This document shows, one piece after another, positions 8,948 through 15,476 of a DNA stretch of 19,416 nucleotides; within the stretch, counting starts at the first letter, position 1, and every line of letters begins with the position of its first letter. Below the pieces are notes generated by a model. The model was not told the origin of the DNA. It worked only from the letters and a program-made list of their open reading frames with translations, and did no database searches. The stretch is from positions 1-19,416 of the forward strand of contig CACYBO010000133.1 of the NCBI GenBank assembly GCA_902772685.1, in the 5' to 3' direction. The translations under genes were made by a program, and so were the position numbers. Origin of the DNA: an uncultured Eubacteriales bacterium (GTDB lineage Bacteria > Bacillota > Clostridia > Peptostreptococcales > Anaerovoracaceae).

Positions 8948-8989
8948 AAAAAAGTATCCCGGACGCTTAACCCTTATTGTGCGCCCGGG
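8948..8989 (-). terminator. Intrinsic-terminator-like hairpin inside the dcw operon (ftsL / PBP gap)
   Basis: Read on the minus strand, CCCGGGCGC (8989-8981) pairs with GCGTCCGGG (8966-8958), giving 9 bp with one G-U pair around a 14-nt loop. After ATAC comes a run of six T (8953-8948). The GC-rich stem and U tract look like an intrinsic terminator. The loop is long and the U tract starts 4 nt late, so it may be partial. It lies in the only sizeable gap between co-directional genes inside the cluster, and could lower transcription of the PBP and mur genes relative to mraZ-rsmH-ftsL. Confidence 0.55.
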
Positions 8990-8997
8990 TCTTTCAT
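8974..8997 (-). other. Seven-codon mini-ORF overlapping the hairpin (possible leader peptide)
   Basis: On the minus strand, 10 nt after the ftsL stop, an ATG opens the frame M-K-D-P-G-A-Q followed by TAA. The frame runs through the 5' arm of the hairpin at 8958-8989 and stops in its loop. A ribosome here would open the stem, which is the geometry of translation-coupled attenuation. There is no ribosome binding site, so it would need reinitiation after ftsL. A chance ORF this short is very possible. Confidence 0.15.
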
Positions 8998-9007
8998 GAT
9001 TTTAGTG

Positions 9008-9478
9008 TCAGTTATATGCTTTTGCCTTTAACATATCGGCAAATCCTTCCTCAGGTGTTTCTGTTGATGAGAGATATACACAGTGCTTTGTGTCCGGATT
9101 TTTCATGCCGAGTTCGCTCTTGGCCTGACTCTCTATGTACACTACTGTATTCGAGCTCAGCATCTTCATATCCAGATCTTCTATCTCGCCGATGATTACA
9201 TCGTTTTCCGCTTTGATGGTGTTGATATCGTATGTGATTTTAGCCGCGTACGAAACCATCACCACAACGGTCATCAGCGCAATGGCTATAGCGACAACAA
9301 GCGAAAGCATGATCCGGTGATCGCTCTGGAGTTTGAGAACCATGCCCCTTGCCCGGGCAGCTTCTCTCTCCTGCTTCCGCCGCTCCCTGTGGGAGATGCT
9401 TTCCTCTTCCGGTCTCATGTCGAGCCCGTACTTCTGATATTGTTTCTGGTACTCGTACCATTGTTCTGCAGCAATCAT
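9008..9478 (-). CDS. ftsL: FtsL-like cell division protein
   Basis: This 156-residue single-pass membrane protein sits where ftsL does in dcw clusters, between rsmH and the class B PBP gene. The cytoplasmic N-terminal part (about 1-54) is highly charged (SHRERRKQEREAARARG). One hydrophobic segment (about 56-78) follows, then a short heptad-like stretch (ITYDINTIKAENDVIIGEIEDLDMKM) and a SELGMKNPD motif like the end of the FtsL/DivIC coiled coil. FtsL recruits the PBP/FtsW pair and forms a trimer with FtsQ and DivIC. It overlaps rsmH by 4 nt (ATGA). FtsL sequences are poorly conserved, so the call rests on topology and position; DivIC/FtsB-like proteins share this architecture. Confidence 0.8.
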   Translation of the reverse strand: MIAAEQWYEYQKQYQKYGLDMRPEEESISHRERRKQEREAARARGMVLKLQSDHRIMLSLVVAIAIALMTVVVMVSYAAKITYDINTIKAENDVIIGEIEDLDMKMLSSNTVVYIESQAKSELGMKNPDTKHCVYLSSTETPEEGFADMLKAKAYN

Positions 9479-10434
9479 TTATCTTTCCCCGTCCATTTCT
9501 TCCCGATAACTCTCAGTTTGGCGCTTCGCGCTCTCGGGTTCATTTCAAGTTCTTCTTCGCCGGCTGTGATAGGCCTTCCTGTTACCTTGACCGCGTCTGA
9601 TACCTTCCCGCATACGCAGACCGGGAATTCAGGCGGGCATGTGCACGGATTGAGTCTCCTGTTGAATGTCTGCTTGACAATTCGGTCTTCCAATGAGTGG
9701 AAGGTAATCACGCAAAGCCTTCCGCCGGGATTCAGTACATCGCAGAACTCGTCCACTGCCTTTTCCAGTTGTTCAAGCTCGCTGTTTACTTCTATCCTAA
9801 TCGCCTGAAACGTTCTCTTCGCCGGATGCGGTCCTTCTCTTCTGGCCGATGCCGGTATGGCTGCCTTGATGATGTCCACAAGCTGCCATGTCGTTTCAAT
9901 TTTTTTATCTTTCCTGGCTGAGACTATGAAATCAGCTATCCTGCTGGCCCATCTCTCTTCGCCGTAGTTTCTGATGATCTCTGTAAGCTGCTCCTTCGTG
10001 TACCCATTGACCACATCGGCTGCAGTCATCGCGTCATCCCTGTCCATCCTCATATCCAGAGGCGCGTCCTGCATATACGAGAAGCCCCGTTCGCTGTTGT
10101 CCAGCTGGAAGGACGAAACGCCTATGTCCAGAAGTGCCCCATCGATTCCGGTTATCCCCTCTCTTTCCAATACGTCTTTGATTTCAGCGTAGGTGCTTCT
10201 GACAAGTATCTTCCTGCACTTCAGCGGCTCAAGTCTCCTGCCTGCCGCGTCCAGCGCGTCCTGATCGCGGTCTATTCCAATGAGAAGCCCTTTCTCCGAA
10301 AGTCTCTGTCCTATTCCGTACGCATGACCTCCGCCGCCCAGCGTGCCGTCTACGTATATCCCGTCCGGCTTGATATTCAGATTTTCCATGCACTCCTCAA
10401 ACAAAACGGGCACATGCTTGAATTCTATGGTCAT
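9475..10434 (-). CDS. rsmH: 16S rRNA (cytosine(1402)-N(4))-methyltransferase RsmH (MraW)
   Basis: RsmH methylates N4 of C1402 in 16S rRNA at the ribosomal P site, using S-adenosylmethionine. The 319 residues carry the SAM loop DGTLGGGGHAYGI (about 29-41) and, in order, LLDIGVSSFQLD, ERGFSYMQDAPLDMRMD, HPAKRTFQAIRIEVN and ITFHSLEDRIVKQTF, all diagnostic. It starts 8 nt after mraZ. No GGAG-type site precedes its ATG, and the end of mraZ carries a small palindrome (GAAGTTCAACTTC, minus strand), so translation may be coupled to mraZ. It is full length and intact. Confidence 0.97.
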   Translation of the reverse strand: MTIEFKHVPVLFEECMENLNIKPDGIYVDGTLGGGGHAYGIGQRLSEKGLLIGIDRDQDALDAAGRRLEPLKCRKILVRSTYAEIKDVLEREGITGIDGALLDIGVSSFQLDNSERGFSYMQDAPLDMRMDRDDAMTAADVVNGYTKEQLTEIIRNYGEERWASRIADFIVSARKDKKIETTWQLVDIIKAAIPASARREGPHPAKRTFQAIRIEVNSELEQLEKAVDEFCDVLNPGGRLCVITFHSLEDRIVKQTFNRRLNPCTCPPEFPVCVCGKVSDAVKVTGRPITAGEEELEMNPRARSAKLRVIGKKWTGKDK

Positions 10435-10442
10435 GGTTCGGT

Positions 10443-10898
10443 CTAGAAGTTGAACTTCTCAAGCTTCTCAGCAATCTCGCTGGCGTTGATATCAGCTGCC
10501 GTCAGGTCTTCGCCTGCCTGTGCAAAGGCATCCTTCTCCCAGTTCTCCTTGCTCCAGACTTCTATGTTGTCGATATTGCCTATTGTCACAAGTTCCTTCT
10601 TAATCCCGGCGTACTCCTTGAGTTCCTGCGGAATCGTCACTCTTCCCTGCTTATCGACATCGCACGTAGCTGCTGACTGGTTGAAGTATCTCCTGATCAT
10701 TCTCGCTTCGGGATTACTCCTCGGCAGGGCTCTCAGCTCTTCGAGGAACTTCTCCCATTCAGCGACTGTACTGATCGTAAGGCACTTGTCCAGCGACTGG
10801 GCGACAACACAACGCCCTCCCAGTTCCTCTCTGAACTTGGCAGGAATAATCAGCCTCGATTTCGAGTCTATTGAGTTTTGATACTTTCCTACGAACAT
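10443..10898 (-). CDS. mraZ: Transcriptional regulator MraZ
   Basis: MraZ is a ring-forming DNA-binding protein with two tandem SpoVT/AbrB-type repeats. It regulates its own dcw operon by binding short direct repeats at the promoter. In these 151 residues the first repeat starts MFVGKYQNSIDSKSRLIIP and the second has DVDKQGRVTIP (about 80-90). The usual DxKGR motif is DSKSR in the first repeat (Ser14 for Gly), while the second keeps Gly-Arg. The C-terminal tail (ADINASEIAEKLEKFNF) is a little longer than in short family members. The ATG is preceded by GTAAGG 5-6 nt away. It is the first gene of the dcw operon, with a clear promoter and a box array upstream. Confidence 0.97.
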   Translation of the reverse strand: MFVGKYQNSIDSKSRLIIPAKFREELGGRCVVAQSLDKCLTISTVAEWEKFLEELRALPRSNPEARMIRRYFNQSAATCDVDKQGRVTIPQELKEYAGIKKELVTIGNIDNIEVWSKENWEKDAFAQAGEDLTAADINASEIAEKLEKFNF

Positions 10899-10916
10899 AG
10901 CGCCTTACCCGATATT

Positions 10917-10962
10917 CAAGTCACCAATGAGTAACTTGCCAGCCCTCCCAAACCGGAGAGCT
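10917..10962 (-). other. Two consecutive hairpins in the mraZ 5' leader
   Basis: Read on the minus strand, AGCTCTCC (10962-10955) pairs with GGAGGGCT (10948-10941) around a 6-nt loop with one G-U pair. CAAGTTAC (10938-10931) then pairs with GTGACTTG (10924-10917) around TCATTG, again with one G-U pair. Both stems are 8 bp. No U tract follows, so these are not terminators. They fill much of an estimated 80-85 nt leader and end 18 nt before the ATG. The role is unknown: RNA stability, translation control or chance. Confidence 0.4.
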
Positions 10963-10984
10963 GATCCAAATTACTCTTTGTCTT

Positions 10985-11085
10985 CTCCATTTTAATCCAC
11001 TTCTATACCCTTGTCAACCACTTCCCTCCACTTTTCAACATATATAAGTGTGTTTCCTCCACTCGTTCCTCACCCTTTTCTCCAC
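10985..11085 (-). promoter_or_regulatory. Array of GTGGAG-like boxes, likely MraZ operators
   Basis: Eight related 6-mers read on the minus strand start (low plus-strand coordinate) at 10985 (ATGGAG), 10995 (GTGGAT), 11006 (AGGGTA), 11016 (GTGGTT), 11026 (GTGGAG), 11057 (GTGGAG), 11070 (GGGTGA) and 11080 (GTGGAG). Steps are 10, 11, 10, 10, 31, 13 and 10 bp, mostly one helical turn. MraZ is known to bind TGGG/GTGG-type direct repeats separated by about 5 nt upstream of mraZ. The five proximal boxes cover the -10 to -35 region of the mraZ promoter. The three distal ones approach the lgt promoter. Binding by MraZ is inferred. Confidence 0.72.
10989..11017 (-). promoter_or_regulatory. Sigma-A promoter of the mraZ/dcw operon
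   Basis: The minus strand reads TTGACA (11017-11012), a perfect -35, then a 17-nt spacer and TAAAAT (10994-10989), 5 of 6 for the -10. Transcription would start near 10982, leaving a leader of about 80-85 nt before mraZ. The promoter is embedded in the GTGGAG-like box array, consistent with repression by MraZ. Confidence 0.8.
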
Positions 11086-11094
11086 TCGGTTTGC

Positions 11095-11122
11095 TTGCTA
11101 TTCAACGACTGCGTAGTATAAT
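11095..11122 (+). promoter_or_regulatory. Sigma-A promoter of lgt
   Basis: TTGCTA (11095-11100, 4 of 6) and a perfect TATAAT (11117-11122) are 16 nt apart. The predicted start near 11129 gives a leader of about 30 nt containing GGGAGG (11145-11150), 8 nt before the lgt ATG. It is divergent from the mraZ promoter. The nearest GTGGAG box (11080-11085) lies just upstream of the -35. Confidence 0.65.
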
Positions 11123-11158
11123 GTCTGTATTGATGAATTACTGAGGGAGGATCGAGAG

Positions 11159-11923
11159 ATGCCAACACCTGATCCTGTGGCTTTCACAGTATTTGGCCTT
11201 GCAATCATGTGGTACGCCATATTTGTCACCTGCGGCATCATACTGGCGGCGGTGATCGTCTATTTGCGTGCGCCTAAACACGGCATAGACAGGGACAACC
11301 TCCTCAACTTCATCATCATCTGCGTGCCGATCGGAATCATCGGCGCCAGAGCGTACTATGTAATCTTCAACTGGAGTCACTACGCAGGCGATATCGGTAA
11401 GATTCTGAACATCAGAGCGGGCGGACTGGCTGTTCACGGCGGACTGCTCGCCGGGCTGGCGGCAGCCGCTGTATTATGTCTGATCTGGAAGATCCGTCCT
11501 TTGAACCTAATGGATCTTTGCGTTCCTGCGATTGCGCTGGCCCAGTCCATAGGGAGATGGGGAAACTACTTCAACGGAGAAGCCCACGGGGGTCCGACAG
11601 ATCTTCCATGGGCTGTTATCATCGATGGTCAGACTTATCATCCGACCTTCCTCTATGAATCGATCTGGTGCTTCATCCTGTTCATCATTCTTCTGCTGGT
11701 GGACAATCATCGGAAATTTGAGGGACAGGTGCTGCTGCTTTACGGCATACTCTATTCCTGCGAGCGGTTCTTCGTGGAAGCGCTCCGGACCGACAGTCTG
11801 ATGATCGGCCCGTTTAAGCAGGCACAGGTGCTGAGCCTTGTTATCATCGCCGTATGCCTGATCTGTTACATCATCCTGAACGCCAGAAGCCGCGCGGGCA
11901 AAAGCAGCAAACACAGCGGATAA
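11159..11923 (+). CDS. lgt: Phosphatidylglycerol--prolipoprotein diacylglyceryl transferase Lgt
   Basis: Lgt attaches diacylglycerol from phosphatidylglycerol to the lipobox cysteine of prolipoproteins, the first step of lipoprotein maturation, in the cytoplasmic membrane. The 254 residues contain several membrane segments and the family landmarks: IGARAYYV, GGLAVHGGLLAG with the conserved His, the signature SIGRWGNYFNGEAHG, HPTFLYES, and SCERFFVEALRTDSL near the C-terminus. The start is set by GGGAGG 8 nt upstream. Two genes follow on the same strand with short gaps. The lipoprotein encoded at 16626-17195 is one expected substrate. Length and motifs are normal. Confidence 0.96.
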   Translation: MPTPDPVAFTVFGLAIMWYAIFVTCGIILAAVIVYLRAPKHGIDRDNLLNFIIICVPIGIIGARAYYVIFNWSHYAGDIGKILNIRAGGLAVHGGLLAGLAAAAVLCLIWKIRPLNLMDLCVPAIALAQSIGRWGNYFNGEAHGGPTDLPWAVIIDGQTYHPTFLYESIWCFILFIILLLVDNHRKFEGQVLLLYGILYSCERFFVEALRTDSLMIGPFKQAQVLSLVIIAVCLICYIILNARSRAGKSSKHSG

Positions 11924-11970
11924 ACATAGGTTATCCAATCACATATCATCCGCTTCAGAAAGGAGAAAAA

Positions 11971-13611
11971 ATGGAAACCATCAATCAACAAGGTCCGGCA
12001 AAGCAAGTCGACAACCTGAAAAAAATCAAAATGTCGCCTGTCCGGATGGCAGGCATGCTCTTCTGCCTGACGGCAGCGGGCGCCTTCGGCATCGAGGATA
12101 TGGTCTCTATGAGCGGTCCGGGACTGACCATCGCCATGCTGATCATCTTCGCGATCATATGGGCGCATCCCATTTCCCAAATCGTTTCGGAGCTCAGCGC
12201 CATCATGCCTTCAGAAGGCGGTATCTACGTCTGGGTCAAAGAAGCCCTCGGTGAATTCTGGGGATTCTGCACCGGCTGGTGGGGCGTGCTGAACACATAC
12301 CTCGGTCTGTCCGTGTATGTCGTGCTCGTTGCGGACTACGCTTCGAAATTCATCCCTGCACTGCAGCAGCCGGTTATGCGTTTCACTGTAGAGCTGCTGA
12401 TTGTCGTACTGTTCGTCGCGCTGAACCTAAAGGGACTGACCGACGTCGCATGGGTCAACACAGTATTCTCAATCCTGATTCTTGTTGCCTTTGCAGTCGT
12501 CACGGTCGTAGGATTCGCCAACTGGAACTACAATCCGGTCGAACCGTTCACACCGGACGGACAGTCCTGGGTCGACAGCCTGGGCGGCAGTATCTGCATT
12601 GTCATCTGGATGTACTGTGGGTACGAAAGCATATCCAATATGGGCGGCGAGATCGAAAACCCAGAAGTTATCCCGAAGGGATTCCGGCTCGTCATGCCGA
12701 TCATCGCTCTCAGTTATATATTGCCGACTCTGGCAGGACTTGTCTCCATCGGCCACTGGGATGAATGGGGAACTGACGGTCTCGGATACGGTGATGTTCT
12801 GACCCAGTGCCTTGGATACGGATGGGGCGTAGGCTTCCTGGCTGTAGCAATCCTGTCGCAGCTGGCTCTGTTCAACGCATATATTGCATCCGGTTCACGT
12901 GCGTTCTTCGTTATCGCGGATGACAACCTGATGCCGAAGTTCCTGACGAGAACAAGCAAAAAGACCGGACTGCCGGTGCTTTCGATTCTGCTGCTCGGAG
13001 TCTTCACAACAATCACCATGAACTTCAACTTCGATACACTCATGGTCATGACCGGCCCGCTGATGATGATCGTATATGTCAATCTGTTCATTACTCTCAT
13101 CGTCATCCGCAAGAAATACCCGGTCGAAGAGCGGAACTGCTGGTACATCAAAGGTCCTAAGATCAAGATCTGGCTGTACGCCTGTGTGCCGATGTTCATC
13201 ACTCTCGTCGCTACACTGGTCAACGGAACGCAGTTCTTCCTGCTGGGGCTGATATGGCTCTTCACGGCGGTGCTGTTCTACATATTGTTCAAAACCACCT
13301 GCGGCGGTCTCTACAAGGATGACCCTGAGAAGTATCCGATCAACCTCAGGACGCGTCTGGCAAAGGGCGATGTCACCAGAATCGGTGTTTATGTATTCGC
13401 CTTTGGTCTTTACTGCCTCTTGGGCGCCGTCTTCCTTCCTTGGTATGAAGGATCCTGGGGTCCGGAATACTATGCAGATTACTACGGTGCGGACCATCTG
13501 ATCGGCAATTTCTGGCTCATGATCAAAATCTGCAGAGTCAGCGGTATCTGCTCGACCATAGCAGGACTGATTCTGCTCTTCCTGGGTAAAAAATACGACC
13601 CTTCAAAGTAA
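11971..13611 (+). CDS. APC-superfamily amino acid permease
   Basis: This 546-residue multi-pass membrane protein has about 12 hydrophobic segments. It is likely an amino acid or polyamine/H+ transporter or exchanger. The first helix region carries the APC-type unwound motif (GAFGIEDMVSMSGPGLT). PSEGGIYVWVKEALGEFWGF follows helix 2, and GYESISNMGGEIENPEVIPKG matches the helix 6-7 region of APC permeases. It is longer than the usual 430-500 residues, mainly through an extended loop and final helix region (EGSWGPEYYADYYGADH). The ATG at 11971 was chosen because AAGGAG lies 5 nt upstream, although the frame is open further back into lgt. It starts 47 nt after lgt, with no terminator between, and 15 nt before the aminopeptidase gene. 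The substrate cannot be read from sequence; the neighbour suggests amino acids released from Xaa-Pro peptides. Confidence 0.9.
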   Translation: METINQQGPAKQVDNLKKIKMSPVRMAGMLFCLTAAGAFGIEDMVSMSGPGLTIAMLIIFAIIWAHPISQIVSELSAIMPSEGGIYVWVKEALGEFWGFCTGWWGVLNTYLGLSVYVVLVADYASKFIPALQQPVMRFTVELLIVVLFVALNLKGLTDVAWVNTVFSILILVAFAVVTVVGFANWNYNPVEPFTPDGQSWVDSLGGSICIVIWMYCGYESISNMGGEIENPEVIPKGFRLVMPIIALSYILPTLAGLVSIGHWDEWGTDGLGYGDVLTQCLGYGWGVGFLAVAILSQLALFNAYIASGSRAFFVIADDNLMPKFLTRTSKKTGLPVLSILLLGVFTTITMNFNFDTLMVMTGPLMMIVYVNLFITLIVIRKKYPVEERNCWYIKGPKIKIWLYACVPMFITLVATLVNGTQFFLLGLIWLFTAVLFYILFKTTCGGLYKDDPEKYPINLRTRLAKGDVTRIGVYVFAFGLYCLLGAVFLPWYEGSWGPEYYADYYGADHLIGNFWLMIKICRVSGICSTIAGLILLFLGKKYDPSK

Positions 13612-13626
13612 AATCAGGAGAACAAG

Positions 13627-15459
13627 ATGACTTGCGTAACAACTCAGCATTCTGTACCCGACAGGCTCTCCGCCTTGCGGGATCTCATGTGCGCAAAGGC
13701 AATCGATGCGTGCATCGTCCCGACCGGAGATCCGCACATGTCGGAGTACACGAGCGATCATTATAAAACACGGGAATTCATCACAGGCTTTACAGGTTCC
13801 GCAGGTACTGCTGTCATCACCATGGATGACGCCGGTCTGTGGACGGACAGCCGTTACTTCCTGCAGGCGGCCGACCAGCTCACGGGAAGCGGAATCACTC
13901 TGTATAAACACGGTCTGCCGGACACGATGAAAATACATGAGTATCTGCTGCAAAAGCTGCAGCCGGGCGGCGCGATCTGCGTTGACGGACGTCTGGTCAG
14001 CAGTGCCTGGGCGGATAAACTGCGCAGGGACACCTCTGCAGGCAGGTTTAATCTGTGCACGGATATGGATCTGATCGGTGAGATCTGGGCTGACCGTCCG
14101 GCAGCTGAATTCAACCAGGTCCATGAATATCCTCTGCTCTACGCAGGCGTTTCCCGAAGGGAAAAGGTCTTGGCCATAAGAGAAGATATGTCGAAGGCCG
14201 GTGCTGATGTGCTGGTGCTTTCCATGCTCAGTGACATCGCGTGGCTCATGAATCTGCGCGGCAGTGATGTGATGTGCAATCCGGTGTTCTTCAGTTTTGT
14301 CATCATCACGCCGGACAGGGTGTTCCTCTACGCCGACGCTGATGCCATTGCGCCGGAACTCAAAGAGTCGCTTTGCAGCGACGGTGTTGAACTTCGCCCT
14401 TATGATTGTTTTTATGATGATCTTGGCGATATAGATGACCCGGCTGTTATGCTGGACCGCGAGACCTGCAGTGAATTGATTCTGCAGTCTCTGCCGGAGG
14501 ACATCAGGGTGATAAATGAATACAGCCCCGCCATGAAGAGAAAGGCGGTCAAGAATCCAACAGAAATCAGAGGGATCCGTTCCGCGCATCTTAAGGATGG
14601 CGTCGCTGTGTGCAGGTTTCTGTACTGGCTGAAGACGAATGCTGAAAAAGCTGCCGCGACCCGGTCGGAGATGGGCATCACCGAGATTTCCGCTGCGCAA
14701 AAGCTCCATGGATTCCGCGCAGATCAGGATCTGTTCATGGGTGACAGTTTCGAAGCAATCGTCGGGTACGGTCCGCATGCGGCCATTGTGCACTACTGTG
14801 CAACGCCTGAGAGCAACGCCGCCCTCGAACCTCATGGAATGGTTCTGATCGATTCCGGCGGGCAATATCTGGACGGTACCACCGACATCACCAGAACGGT
14901 AGTGCTCGGTCCGGTCACCGACAGGGAAAAAAAGCTCTTCACCGCCGTTCTCCGCGGTCATATCAATCTGGCAAAAGCAGTTTTCCCAAAAGGTCTGAGC
15001 GGTGCAAATCTCGATTATCTGGCCCACGAGCCCCTTTGGAAGATGGGGCTGGACTACCGCCACAGCACCGGCCACGGTGTCGGGCATTATCTGAACGTCC
15101 ACGAGGATCCAAATGAAATCTACTGGGACGAAACAGATATGATTCCTCCTATGCCTCCTTTTGAAGAAGGCATGCTGACTTCCGATGAACCCGGATATTA
15201 TGAAGATGGTCAGTTCGGCATCCGGCATGAAAATCTGATTCTGTCAGTTTCAGGAGCCAAAACGGATTTCGGTGAGTTTATTGAATTTGAACCGGTTACA
15301 CTTGTGCCGTTTGATCTGGACGGAATCAAAGCGGAACTGATGCAGCCTGATGAGAGAGAGTTCCTCAATTCCTATCATCAGACAGTATATGAAAAAATCG
15401 CCCCTCATCTGAACGATGAAGAGCGACTTTGGCTGCGTAATGCGACGCGGGCGATATAA
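13627..15459 (+). CDS. Xaa-Pro aminopeptidase (aminopeptidase P, M24B, three-domain type)
   Basis: This metallopeptidase removes the N-terminal residue from peptides with proline in second position. At 610 residues it is the long, XPNPEP1-like form: two creatinase-like N-terminal domains (to about 320), a pita-bread catalytic domain and a short C-terminal extension. All five metal ligands are present: Asp409 (IDSGGQY), Asp420 (TTDITRT), His483 (HSTGHGVGH), Glu521 (SDEPGYY) and Glu535 (GIRHEN). There is no signal peptide, so it is cytoplasmic. AGGAG lies upstream of the ATG, 15 nt after the permease stop, so it is probably co-transcribed with the permease. The stop codon lies in the loop of a strong terminator. 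Confidence 0.95.
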   Translation: MTCVTTQHSVPDRLSALRDLMCAKAIDACIVPTGDPHMSEYTSDHYKTREFITGFTGSAGTAVITMDDAGLWTDSRYFLQAADQLTGSGITLYKHGLPDTMKIHEYLLQKLQPGGAICVDGRLVSSAWADKLRRDTSAGRFNLCTDMDLIGEIWADRPAAEFNQVHEYPLLYAGVSRREKVLAIREDMSKAGADVLVLSMLSDIAWLMNLRGSDVMCNPVFFSFVIITPDRVFLYADADAIAPELKESLCSDGVELRPYDCFYDDLGDIDDPAVMLDRETCSELILQSLPEDIRVINEYSPAMKRKAVKNPTEIRGIRSAHLKDGVAVCRFLYWLKTNAEKAAATRSEMGITEISAAQKLHGFRADQDLFMGDSFEAIVGYGPHAAIVHYCATPESNAALEPHGMVLIDSGGQYLDGTTDITRTVVLGPVTDREKKLFTAVLRGHINLAKAVFPKGLSGANLDYLAHEPLWKMGLDYRHSTGHGVGHYLNVHEDPNEIYWDETDMIPPMPPFEEGMLTSDEPGYYEDGQFGIRHENLILSVSGAKTDFGEFIEFEPVTLVPFDLDGIKAELMQPDEREFLNSYHQTVYEKIAPHLNDEERLWLRNATRAI

Positions 15460-15476
15460 ACGCCCGCTCTTTTTTT
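15447..15476 (+). terminator. Intrinsic terminator of the lgt-permease-aminopeptidase unit
   Basis: GCGGGCG (15447-15453) pairs perfectly with CGCCCGC (15461-15467) around a 7-nt loop, followed by TCTTTTTTT. The 5' arm is made of the last sense codons of the aminopeptidase gene and its TAA lies in the loop. The T run also contains the end of the convergent ychF gene. No T run follows the stem on the minus strand, so it serves the plus strand only. Confidence 0.9.

Noticed and set aside
11138..11437. Minus-strand frame of 99 codons opposite the start of lgt
   Set aside because: It has no promoter or ribosome binding site and overlaps the confident lgt gene. The mraZ-lgt gap holds regulatory sequence rather than a gene.
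11854..11970. In-frame extension of the permease gene back into lgt
   Set aside because: It overlaps the real end of lgt, adds low-complexity polar residues before the transporter core, and the internal ATG at 11971 has a clear AAGGAG site.
13603..15228. Minus-strand open frame of 541 codons opposite the aminopeptidase gene
   Set aside because: The opposite strand encodes an aminopeptidase with all five metal ligands in order. The antisense product has no recognisable motif and is explained by codon bias at this GC content.
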